DNA of 21,739 nt from a virus. The notes beneath the pieces were generated by a model. The model ran no database searches, had not been told where the DNA came from, and saw nothing but the letters and a program-made list of their open reading frames with translations. The position numbers and the translations under genes are program-made. The stretch spans positions 1 to 21,739 of the IMG/VR virus record IMGVR_UViG_3300037070_003688; one strand, given 5' to 3'. Position 1 is the first letter of the stretch. Every line of letters begins with the position of its first letter. Below, one piece after another: positions 9,090 through 16,617 of the stretch.

Positions 9090-11215
9090 GACAGCACCGG
9101 TGGCGCGTCCACCGCGACGTAGGTGATGGTCCACTCGCGGTATTCGCGCCAGGCCGGATCGTTGAGCGGCAGGCGGGCGGTGGCGTGATTCGTCACCGTC
9201 ATCCACCGGTACGGATGCCCCCACTCGTTGCGGCCTTGATAGAGCAACGCCGACGCGCTCCGCAACAGCGACCCCAGCGCGGCGCCATCTGCAAACGTGC
9301 GGGTCACCACGCGCATCTCACCGGTGCCGAGACTGGGGGTGTCCCAGACGGCCACCGGCGAGGCCCGACCGATGACGTTCAGCAGCCCTGTCCGGTGCTC
9401 GGTAGCGATGGCACCGTCATCGATGACCAACTCCACCATCACGGCGCCATACGGGTCACCAGGACCACGCAGCCACTCCCCGCAGTCGCCGGGATGCCAC
9501 ACCGTCGGAGCGCTCGTCTGTTTCCACGCGCCCAACACCTGAACCGTGGCCCCGGACTTAATGAGACCGCGAGCCCGGTACCACAGGTCGACGCCCTCGG
9601 GCTGCTCGTAGTCGTAGACGGTGACGAGGTCGGCCGGTGCCGCGACGGTGAGGGCGCCGCGCACCGGCTGCCAGTGCAGCACGTCGACCGCGGACCGTTC
9701 GACCTGCACGTGAGTCCAGTTGACGTGCCCCGTGTCTCGGGTTACCGAGACCTTGACGGCGCCGCCGGCGAGGATCGCGCCGGGCGCGCTGATCGTCCAG
9801 GTGCGGCCCCGCGGGTCGGTGTAGCTCGAGCCGGTGCCCGGATACTCGGTGCCGTCGAACCGCCAGACGACCGGTCCGCCGATGTGTTCGAGCTGCGCCC
9901 AATGCACCCAGCCGGCGATATCGCCACCGCCGACCGGGCCGACCCCGACCGGCGATACCGATAGGACCCCGGCCACCGCCGACGGTCCCACGGCTGGCGT
10001 CCGCACGCCGTCGATGATGCCGACCATGTTCGCTGAACCGGGCGTGAACTCGACTCCGTACGTGTGCGTCGCGCCGAAGGTCAGCGGGTCGTGGATCGTG
10101 ATGTACGTAGGGGTGGTGCTCGGTGTTCCGACTATCTGGAACCCCATGTTGGGAGTGGCACCGGACGACGTGGCGTAGACCATGAAGTCGCCGCTTTTGT
10201 AGATGACGCCGGGAAATCCGGTGCTGGCGTGGTCGATCCGTGCCCGCCAGGTCAGCCGCATCGGCCCGGTGAACGCCATGTCCGGCGTCATCGGTGTCGT
10301 GATGTAGCCGGCGCCGATGTCGAGATACTCGACTTTGGTGTCAGGCGTCGGGACTGCCGTGATCGTCGCAACGACGGGCGGGTCGGTGTTCACGAAGAAC
10401 GTTGACCCGGCGGCCCACGTCGACCAGTGCAGCTCGCCGTTGACGGTCTGCGCTGCCGCCACGTACGCCTTGTACGTCGTCGCGTTGGCGAGCGGCCCGA
10501 GCACCGCTGACGTCGCGCTCGACGTGACGTCGAACGTGTCGTAAGCCGCTCCCCCGGCGCCTGGATTGAACCCGAGAGCGTTGTAGGTCGCTGCGTCGAA
10601 CACTCTCACCCGATAGCGCTGCTGCATTCCGCCGCTGTCAGAGTCAGGGTCGCCGGCGAACGTCCACGTCAGCGTCGGAGATGCGGTCAAGATCGTGCCG
10701 GACGGACCGCCGACCGTCACGACCGGCGGCGCGCAGTACAGGACGTCGACGAACAGCTCGATCATCTTGGATAGGTACTCGCCGGCGTCGCCCAGCCCCC
10801 CGTACGGCGGCGTGACATGCCAGAACCAAACCTGTAGATCGTCCAGCTGGGCCTGCCCGAACGTGTGCGCAGCGTTGAGCGGCGTCCCCGATGTCTGGAT
10901 ACCGGCCGGAGTCCCGCCGGAGATCGTGAACGCCCACGATTCGTAACCGGCGCCGGACAAATCGCGCAGCGACACATACGCCGTGATCGGGTCGCCGACC
11001 GAGCCGCCCGCGCCGCCGATACCGGCATTCGCGACCCGAGCCCGGACCAGCCCGGCCTTGACGACCGCGCCGGCAGGCATCGCGACCGTCGACAGGTGGT
11101 ACTGCGTGTAGATCGCCCGGCGGATATAGGCGTACGTCGAGTCGGAGCCGTCGATGACGGCCGTGTGCGAATCGCCGGCAATGGTGCCGTTTGGGACAAG
11201 CGCGACGATGGTCAT
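9086..11215 (-). CDS. large minor tail protein with FN3-like and lectin-like domains
   Basis: The 709-residue protein follows the tape measure directly (ATGA overlap), the usual place of the distal tail protein. Residues 1-160 form an N-terminal beta domain (VKAGLVRARVAN, LQVWFWHVTPP, IELFVDVLYCAPP). Residues 163-276 look like a fibronectin type III domain (PPVVTVGGPSG, LTWTF, YRVRVFD, TTYKAYVAA). Residues 295-450 look like a concanavalin/LamG domain (RLTWRARID, VIYKSGDFMVY, HTYGVEFTP, GIIDGV). The C-terminal 200 residues carry the YDYEQPEGVDLWYRARGL pattern common in actinophage minor tail proteins. It probably combines tail-tip structure with carbohydrate binding. Confidence 0.75.
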   Translation of the reverse strand: MTIVALVPNGTIAGDSHTAVIDGSDSTYAYIRRAIYTQYHLSTVAMPAGAVVKAGLVRARVANAGIGGAGGSVGDPITAYVSLRDLSGAGYESWAFTISGGTPAGIQTSGTPLNAAHTFGQAQLDDLQVWFWHVTPPYGGLGDAGEYLSKMIELFVDVLYCAPPVVTVGGPSGTILTASPTLTWTFAGDPDSDSGGMQQRYRVRVFDAATYNALGFNPGAGGAAYDTFDVTSSATSAVLGPLANATTYKAYVAAAQTVNGELHWSTWAAGSTFFVNTDPPVVATITAVPTPDTKVEYLDIGAGYITTPMTPDMAFTGPMRLTWRARIDHASTGFPGVIYKSGDFMVYATSSGATPNMGFQIVGTPSTTPTYITIHDPLTFGATHTYGVEFTPGSANMVGIIDGVRTPAVGPSAVAGVLSVSPVGVGPVGGGDIAGWVHWAQLEHIGGPVVWRFDGTEYPGTGSSYTDPRGRTWTISAPGAILAGGAVKVSVTRDTGHVNWTHVQVERSAVDVLHWQPVRGALTVAAPADLVTVYDYEQPEGVDLWYRARGLIKSGATVQVLGAWKQTSAPTVWHPGDCGEWLRGPGDPYGAVMVELVIDDGAIATEHRTGLLNVIGRASPVAVWDTPSLGTGEMRVVTRTFADGAALGSLLRSASALLYQGRNEWGHPYRWMTVTNHATARLPLNDPAWREYREWTITYVAVDAPPVLS

Positions 11216-14200
11216 GCGCGACCGGCCCGGATCGTCATGGCCGCGGCGCGCACCGCCGCGGCCGTCGTGGTCCCGATAAGCGCGGCAATGGGGCGACCGT
11301 TCAGGTTCACGACGATGGGCGGCAGGGCGGCGGCCGCGGTGTTGACCGTCAGGCTGCCGGCGCCGGTGCCGTTGGCGAAGCGGGCGGGGCCACGCCGGCG
11401 GGCTCGAATGATGGAACGAGTCCGGGCCGCGGACGTCACCTGTGTCCCGGCCGGCACCATCGTGCGCTGCGACAGCAACATCTCAGTACCGTCGGGGAGA
11501 CGGATGAACTCCGCGCCGGCCTCACCGGCGATGCCGGGCGGCCCCGGCGGCACCTTGCCGCCGTGGGCGCGGTTGCCCTCGAACGTCAGCGAGCCGATCA
11601 CCTGAACCCGTCGCGGCTTGAGCGCTTCCACCATCGCCGCGTTGAACTGGGTCATGTCGGCGCCAACACCGATGGCGGCGTCGAGCCCGTCAGCGTGCGA
11701 CTTCGCATCATCGGCGGCCGTGGTCGCCGTCGACGCGTCAGCCCCGACGGTCTCGGTGCCGACAAGCCCGTCGGCGTACGCCTTCGCAGCATCAGCGGCG
11801 TCCTGCGCCTGCTGCCACTCACCGCCGTATGTCTCGGTGCCGATCAGCCCATCCGCGTACGCCTGCGCGGCGTCGGCGGCAGCGAGCGCCTCGGCAGGGT
11901 CACCGTCGATCGGCATCACTGCCGGGCTGCCCTGCAGCGCGGCGTTCGCCTCAGCGATAGCGTCGGCCGTCTGCGGCACCTCGAGCGACGCCGGCACCTT
12001 GACGCCCTCATGCCCGAGCTGGTTCTGAATCAGGGTTTGCGCCTGCTCGCCGGTGATCGTGCCGGCGTCGAGCGCCATCTTGATCGACGCCGTGTACGGG
12101 GTCTCACCGTTGAGCCCGGTGAGGATGTCGAGCTGCCGCCGGGCCTTCTCCACCGACGACAGCTCCACCGCTGCCGTGATTGTCGCTTGGATATTCTCCA
12201 GCCCGAGCATCTGGGCGACCTGCTCGCGGGTGAACTTGTTACCCAGCTCGGCGGTCACCTGGTCGATGTAGCTGTTCGCCATCGCCGTGGCCGCTTCCGA
12301 ACCATCCGTTGAGAACGCTTCGGTGACTTTCGTTTGGATCTGCGGGCGGATCGCGTCGATGGCGTCCAGGAACTTGTCAGCCTTGACGTCACCGGACAGG
12401 ACGTCCTCGACCTTGATGCCCTTCAGATCCTCGGAGAGATCGCCGATCGCCAGGCTGATGTCACGGACCTGCCCGGCGAGCACCTCCGGGGCATTACCGA
12501 TGTCGAACACATCCGACAGAGCGTCCTGGTCGATCCCCATCAGTGAGAACGTCGACCCGAGATCGCGCAGCTCGCCGGTCGCGCCCTTGACGTCGATCCC
12601 CATCTGCTTCGCCGCTTCGGCTTGCTTCTGCAGCGCGGCCTCAGCCGCCGCGGCGACGGCCGGCGTTTTCGCCAACTCGCCGTTCATCTCCTCGAGCCGG
12701 GCCTTGGCCCCGGCGAGCATCGCGTCACGGCCAGCGGAATCGGGCGACGCCTCGAGCGCTGCGACCCAATCCTTCTGTTTCTGGATTGATGCCTCGGTGA
12801 CCGTGTCGGCCGCGTCGAGCCGCTCTTCGAGCGTCCCAACGAAACTATCGATGCCGCTCGTTGCGGTCGGCAGATCCTCGAGACCGAGACTGACCCGCAC
12901 CACCTGCCGGTTCTTCATGAACTGGTCAGCGATGTCGGGGAACCCGTCGAAGAGGTGCGAGAAACTGAACCCGGCATCCTTCGCGGACTGCGGGATCTGT
13001 TTGTCGAGATCGCCGACGCGGTCCTTGACGAGCAGCACCGTCTCGGCGATCCGTTCGAGCATCGGCAGCACCGACGAGGCAATCTCGAGCGAGACGCTCT
13101 CGAGGACGCCTTTCAGTTCGTCCATCGTGTCGCGGAACTCGCGAGCGTCGTCGATCTGCTCGTCCGACGTGACCTTTTGGCTCTCGACGGACCGCATGTT
13201 TGCGAGGATGCCTTGAGTGCCCAAGTCGACCAGCTCGGCGAGGTTCGTCCAGCCCTTGCCGAAGACCTTCCGGCCGGCGTCGGCCCGGTCCGTGGCGTCG
13301 GGGATGCGGTGCAGGACGTCGATGACGTTGAGGAACGTCCCAAGGACGTCGGTCGTGCCGTCCTTGCTGCGCGCGATCGAAGCACCGATGGCGTCGAACT
13401 TGCCGGGCGACTGCCCGGCCGTCGTGTTCATCCGGGACAGCGCCGCCTCCAGCGGCCCGACACCGATACCGAGGTCGCCGGCGACCTCCTGCAGCCGAGA
13501 GGCTTCTTCGGCGGTCAGACCGAGCGCGTCGCGCAGCTCGCCGGCGCCAAGCGCGAGATCCTGGTAGTCGGTAACCGCCTTCGTGGCAAACGCGGTGATG
13601 CCCGCCCCGATGCCCAGTAAGGCACCGGCCCCGCCCGACTTGATCGCCGCGAACGCTGCCGTTGCCGCTGACGTGAACCGGCCGAACCCGCTCTCGCCGG
13701 CCGCCCCGATCTCCTCGCCGAGACCTTCCATCGCCTCGCTGGCACCGGACGTGTCCACCGTGACTTCGGCCTCGACGGACTGCCCGTCGATGTTCTCCAG
13801 TTCCTCACCGACGTCCTGCAGGGCGACGATGGCGTCCTCGGTGTCAACATCCACGACCGCCTCGGCGGTAGCCCCGTCAACGGCCTCAACCTCACTGGAG
13901 ACGGTCTCCAGGGCGTCGATTGCACCGGACGCGTCGGCGGTGGCTTCAACCTCGGCGGTGGCCCCGTCGAGCGTTTCGACCTCGTCGGAGACCGCACCGA
14001 GCGACTCGGTAGCGGCGCCCGCGTCGGCGGTGACGCCAACCGCGGCGGTGGTCCCGTCGAGAGCGGTGACCTCACCGGTGACACCCTCCAGCGACGCGTC
14101 AGCCGCCGCGGTGTCAGCTGACACCGCGACCGACGTCGACTGACCATCCAGCTTCTGGGCGGCCTCTGCCACCGCCTGCAGATCGGCGACGGCAGCGTCG

Positions 14201-14241
14201 GCGCCTTCAACCTTGATATGGGCAGAGATCTCGTCAGCCAC
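11212..14241 (-). CDS. tape measure protein
   Basis: The 1009-residue protein is the longest product of the window, lies between tail tube and tail-tip genes, and sets tail length. Residues 31-180 are five tandem 30-residue repeats, each beginning [LVI]DG and holding a V-x-V-x-[AV]D strand and a helix. Residues 192-222 are hydrophobic and Gly/Ala rich, a likely membrane-inserting segment. Long helical stretches follow to about 760. Residues 770-860 carry repeats of DAAxAYADGLxGTET. The C-terminus has AHGGKVPPGPPG and RLPDGTEMLL, a tail-end pattern common in tape measures. At roughly 1.5 angstrom per residue the tail would be about 150 nm. The GTG start at 14241 overlaps the gp10-like gene by eight bases. 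Confidence 0.9.
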   Translation of the reverse strand: MADEISAHIKVEGADAAVADLQAVAEAAQKLDGQSTSVAVSADTAAADASLEGVTGEVTALDGTTAAVGVTADAGAATESLGAVSDEVETLDGATAEVEATADASGAIDALETVSSEVEAVDGATAEAVVDVDTEDAIVALQDVGEELENIDGQSVEAEVTVDTSGASEAMEGLGEEIGAAGESGFGRFTSAATAAFAAIKSGGAGALLGIGAGITAFATKAVTDYQDLALGAGELRDALGLTAEEASRLQEVAGDLGIGVGPLEAALSRMNTTAGQSPGKFDAIGASIARSKDGTTDVLGTFLNVIDVLHRIPDATDRADAGRKVFGKGWTNLAELVDLGTQGILANMRSVESQKVTSDEQIDDAREFRDTMDELKGVLESVSLEIASSVLPMLERIAETVLLVKDRVGDLDKQIPQSAKDAGFSFSHLFDGFPDIADQFMKNRQVVRVSLGLEDLPTATSGIDSFVGTLEERLDAADTVTEASIQKQKDWVAALEASPDSAGRDAMLAGAKARLEEMNGELAKTPAVAAAAEAALQKQAEAAKQMGIDVKGATGELRDLGSTFSLMGIDQDALSDVFDIGNAPEVLAGQVRDISLAIGDLSEDLKGIKVEDVLSGDVKADKFLDAIDAIRPQIQTKVTEAFSTDGSEAATAMANSYIDQVTAELGNKFTREQVAQMLGLENIQATITAAVELSSVEKARRQLDILTGLNGETPYTASIKMALDAGTITGEQAQTLIQNQLGHEGVKVPASLEVPQTADAIAEANAALQGSPAVMPIDGDPAEALAAADAAQAYADGLIGTETYGGEWQQAQDAADAAKAYADGLVGTETVGADASTATTAADDAKSHADGLDAAIGVGADMTQFNAAMVEALKPRRVQVIGSLTFEGNRAHGGKVPPGPPGIAGEAGAEFIRLPDGTEMLLSQRTMVPAGTQVTSAARTRSIIRARRRGPARFANGTGAGSLTVNTAAAALPPIVVNLNGRPIAALIGTTTAAAVRAAAMTIRAGRA
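13702..14151 (-). repeat. five 90-base tandem repeats in tape measure gene
   Basis: These code for residues 31-180, five exact-length 30-residue units starting LDGQS, LDGTT, LDGAT, VDGAT and IDGQS. Each unit ends in a short acidic helix. A sixth, incomplete unit precedes them (IKVEGADAAVADLQAV). Confidence 0.85.
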
Positions 14242-14680
14242 TGAGCGCCTTCTTTACCTGGGTGGTGACGATGTCGGGGTATTCCCTGCGGAAGGTGTCC
14301 ACCGTCTGGGTCCAGGTCCGCTTCCCGCGTGCACCGGGGTGCCGGATGGGACCGCGCACGGGGTGGCCGTAGCCGGCCCCCTTCAGGAACGTGGTCCGAC
14401 GCCCGACCCTGTGAGGCTTGGTGCCCTCCTCCAGCCAGGTCCACTGAGCCCGCGGGGTGCCCTCAATGAACACCACCGAGTTGCCCATGGTGGCCTTGGT
14501 GCCCATCGTGACCGAGCGCCGGCGGCCACCCCGGCCGTGGAGCATCCAGACGCCACCGCCACCAACGGCGCGCCCCACGGACGCCTTGGCGATGTCCTCG
14601 AATCGGTCAGCGGCCTCCTGGATGATCTGGCGTTCCACCCCGGACAGCCGCGCCGCAGCGGCGGTGAATGGCTCGCTCAC
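14234..14680 (-). CDS. HK97 gp10-like neck protein
   Basis: The 148-residue basic protein begins at a GTG that overlaps the major tail protein stop (GTGA). It has a helical start (MSEPFTAAAARLSGVERQII), a WTWLEEGTKPHRVG segment and a GPIRHPGARGKRTW segment. The W-L-x-x-G-T-x-P-H and H-P-G-x-x-G-K pair is typical of HK97 gp10-like and actinophage neck proteins, which join the head connector to the tail. The family usually lies before the major tail gene; here it follows it. The start at 14680 is chosen because earlier in-frame starts lie inside the tail protein. Confidence 0.75.
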   Translation of the reverse strand: MSEPFTAAAARLSGVERQIIQEAADRFEDIAKASVGRAVGGGGVWMLHGRGGRRRSVTMGTKATMGNSVVFIEGTPRAQWTWLEEGTKPHRVGRRTTFLKGAGYGHPVRGPIRHPGARGKRTWTQTVDTFRREYPDIVTTQVKKALSG

Positions 14681-15426
14681 GCATGGGCACCAGCGGCCCA
14701 CGCCGTCCCGGACCAGTTGAACCCGTACGTCCCAACGGTGATCTTCTGACCGGTCGTCCATGCCGTCGCGGGGACCGCGACGTAGCCCAGACCGGCCAGC
14801 TTGGCGGCGTTCGTGGAGTCGCTGGCGGTGACGGTGGGCTCCGCCGGGAACACGTCCCCAGGCTTGGCGGCACCCTTCACGGCGTCGCCACCGACGATGA
14901 TCACGGACGTCGTGGCGTCACCGAACTCGATATCCGGCTTACGCGAGCACGGCAGGGTGATATCCGCCGTGAGCGTGGTGCGGGCCTCGCCGCCAATGGT
15001 GGCGGATGAAAGCCGGACACGGCCGATGGCCATCGGCGGGTTAGCGCCATTCAGGCCCAGCATGAAATAGCTTTCCTCGGTGTCATGTTCAAAGAGGAAG
15101 CGGTTAAGGCCCGTCGAAACGTTCGGATCTTGCAGGAATGTGACCGACAACTCGTAAGTCGACTTAGCGGGGGTGGGAATAGTCTCCCCTGGCTCGCAGA
15201 ATGTGGCAGGCACATCGGAGGTACTTGTATCTGCGGTGGCATTCAAGGCGCCGGCAGTTGTCTGACAGCTCCACGATTGCGAACCGGCGTTGTAATCGGA
15301 GAGCGCCACGTTCAACAGTGTCTTCCCTCCGGGCGCTTGCCAGCCGCTCTGGAAACCAACGGCCGCCGTGTCCACGACAGCGAATGCGAGTTGCCCGCTT
15401 TCGATCTGGAAGATATTACGGGACAT
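14677..15426 (-). CDS. major tail (tube) protein with C-terminal add-on module
   Basis: The 249-residue protein starts with GAGGAG six bases upstream and lies where siphophages carry the tail tube gene. Residues 1-175 are the presumed tube domain (GKTLLNVALSDYNAG, TYELSVTFLQDPN, RTTLTADITLP). Residues 198-249 are an added module ending NWSGTAWAAGAHA. In an ungapped alignment it matches 39 of 52 residues of the C-terminus of the capsid-adjacent protein at 16309-16617. Such modules would stud the outside of the tail. The first two thirds of the gene use A- and T-ending codons much more than neighbours, while the module does not, so the gene looks like a mosaic. The neck protein gene follows with a GTGA overlap. 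Confidence 0.8.
   Translation of the reverse strand: MSRNIFQIESGQLAFAVVDTAAVGFQSGWQAPGGKTLLNVALSDYNAGSQSWSCQTTAGALNATADTSTSDVPATFCEPGETIPTPAKSTYELSVTFLQDPNVSTGLNRFLFEHDTEESYFMLGLNGANPPMAIGRVRLSSATIGGEARTTLTADITLPCSRKPDIEFGDATTSVIIVGGDAVKGAAKPGDVFPAEPTVTASDSTNAAKLAGLGYVAVPATAWTTGQKITVGTYGFNWSGTAWAAGAHA
14680..14835 (-). repeat. module copy at end of major tail protein
   Basis: This codes for residues 198-249 of the major tail protein and pairs with 16312-16467. Both end in the identical 13 residues NWSGTAWAAGAHA. Confidence 0.85.
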
Positions 15427-15436
15427 TGTGAACTCC

Positions 15437-15841
15437 TCAGCAGGTGACGGTGTCTGTCGTAACGGTGGCGATATAGGCGGGATATTCCTGGCCGGCCACC
15501 AGGACGGTGCCAGGCAGGAACAAGGTGCAGCGGTAGAAGGCGTCACCCACGCGGACGTTCTTGGTGCCGCCGAGCACGGCAAACAGCTGGTCTGCCAGCG
15601 CGTCCAGCTCACGCTGGGAGTCCTCGTCGTTGATGCGTCGGCCCATCAGCGTCACATCCAGTTCCACGCCCATCACCCCTGACGTGAACGTCTCACGGAG
15701 TGATGGACGCCCGATGACGTGGCACGGAAGGTGGGCCACGTCATCGGGGAGGTACGAGTAGGTGGCCAGGCCCGTTGACGCGACGAGCCCGGCGACCTGC
15801 TCCCGTGCGGTGGTGATAACTGGGGTGATCGTGATTATCAC
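15437..15841 (-). CDS. tail terminator-like protein
   Basis: The 134-residue protein is read from a GTG at 15841 that overlaps the preceding stop (GTGA), giving MIITITPVITTAREQVAGL. The pattern of a helix, a strand with PDDVAHLPCHVIGRP, a long strand region (GVELDVTLMGRR), a helix (SQRELDALADQLFAVL) and two further strands fits phage tail terminator proteins. These cap the tube and join it to the head. Gene order between the connector and the tail tube supports this. A head-tail stopper is the alternative, since no separate stopper gene is present. Confidence 0.65.
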   Translation of the reverse strand: MIITITPVITTAREQVAGLVASTGLATYSYLPDDVAHLPCHVIGRPSLRETFTSGVMGVELDVTLMGRRINDEDSQRELDALADQLFAVLGGTKNVRVGDAFYRCTLFLPGTVLVAGQEYPAYIATVTTDTVTC

Positions 15842-16152
15842 GCCACACCGGCCTTGAGCATGTCCCACTTGTGACCAAGCAGTAGCTCGATATCTGGGTC
15901 GCGGGAGATGATGCGGATGACGCCCAGCTCCCCGAACCCCGCCACGCCCTCCGGGGACTGGCGGCGCTTGTAGAGGCGCGAGGCCATCAGGACGATGGCC
16001 TCCTGGACTTCTGGGTCATCGAACCGGCAGTCCATGACGTGATCACGGACCCAGAACGTGGCGGCGTCCAGGGACCGCTGCAGCACCGTGGTACTGGCAG
16101 CGGTCACCGTCCCGATGGATGCCCGCAGCGCGTCAAGGTCCGCCGTGGCCAT
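15838..16152 (-). CDS. head-tail connector/adaptor (gp6/gp15-like)
   Basis: The 104-residue protein is mostly helical and contains MASRLYKRRQSPEGVAGFG followed by a short strand and DPDIELLLGHKW. The R-L-x-R-R-x-S-P-E-G-x-x-G-F-G stretch is characteristic of actinophage head-tail adaptors, which form a ring under the portal. It is the right size and lies between the capsid and tail genes. Its ATG overlaps the stop of the 47-residue gene (TGATG), and its own stop overlaps the next start. Confidence 0.8.
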   Translation of the reverse strand: MATADLDALRASIGTVTAASTTVLQRSLDAATFWVRDHVMDCRFDDPEVQEAIVLMASRLYKRRQSPEGVAGFGELGVIRIISRDPDIELLLGHKWDMLKAGVA

Positions 16153-16295
16153 CAGCTGAGGTACCCCTCGGCGCGCTTGATGCGAGCCTCCTGGTCGTCA
16201 GCCACCTTCGGCTGCTCGGCGGTGCCGCCGGATGACGGAGGAGCGGGCGTCTCCACATCATCCGGCGGCTGGTCGTCAGTGTGTCGCGTGGCCAT
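16152..16295 (-). CDS. 47-residue acidic, disordered protein
   Basis: This encodes 47 residues beginning MATRHTDDQPPDDVETPAPP. It is rich in Asp, Pro and Glu and ends in a short basic helix (EARIKRAEGYLS). A GGGAGG site lies eight bases before the ATG, and the stop overlaps the connector start (TGATG). Small acidic proteins between capsid and connector are common in HK97-like modules; some act as head-assembly or decoration factors. I do not recognise this one, and the composition suggests it is unfolded alone. Confidence 0.65.
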   Translation of the reverse strand: MATRHTDDQPPDDVETPAPPSSGGTAEQPKVADDQEARIKRAEGYLS

Positions 16296-16308
16296 AATCT
16301 GCCTCCCG

Positions 16309-16617
16309 TTAGGCGTGGGCGCCGGCAGCCCAGGCGGTGCCGGACCAGTTGAACTGGAATCCGTTAACGGTGATCTTCTGGCCGGTGGTCCACGCCGTGG
16401 TGGGGTCGGCCACGAAGCCGAGCGGTCCGAGCCTGGCGGCGTTCGGCGCGTCGGACGCGGTGATCGTCGGATATCCGGTGAACGTGTCGTTATTGGTCGC
16501 CGCGTCGTACTGCGCGCCCGGCGGGTTGACGCCGGCGTCGGTCATGGAGACGCCTGGCCCGGAGCGGTCTGCCCGCACCAGTGACTGGTTGGGCCAGGAA
16601 TACTGCAGGCCGGGCAT
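16309..16617 (-). CDS. capsid-adjacent decoration-like protein
   Basis: The 102-residue protein starts one base after sharing the A of the capsid stop (TGATG). Residues 1-45 are unrelated to anything I recognise. Residues 51-102 form a module with TTAWTTGQKITVNG and FNWSGTAWAAGAHA, repeated at the end of the major tail protein. The pattern of aromatic, Gly and Trp residues is reminiscent of small beta modules that bind sugars (CBM5/12-like) or decorate capsids, which is an inference. Position directly behind the capsid gene favours a head decoration protein. Confidence 0.7.
   Translation of the reverse strand: MPGLQYSWPNQSLVRADRSGPGVSMTDAGVNPPGAQYDAATNNDTFTGYPTITASDAPNAARLGPLGFVADPTTAWTTGQKITVNGFQFNWSGTAWAAGAHA
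16312..16467 (-). repeat. module copy shared with major tail protein
   Basis: This codes for residues 51-102 of the capsid-adjacent protein. The matching copy is at 14680-14835. By hand, 39 of 52 residues are identical without gaps, and stretches of DNA such as GGACCAGTTGAAC and ACGGTGATCTTCTG are also shared. Confidence 0.85.

Noticed and set aside
11191-12312. 373-residue plus-strand frame opposite the tape measure
   Set aside because: It has Arg- and Gly-rich composition, no start signal, and full overlap with a strongly supported gene.
12287-13216. 309-residue plus-strand Ser/Ala/Arg-rich frame
   Set aside because: It is an antisense shadow of the helical tape measure region; its serine runs mirror Asp/Glu/Ala-rich codons on the other strand.
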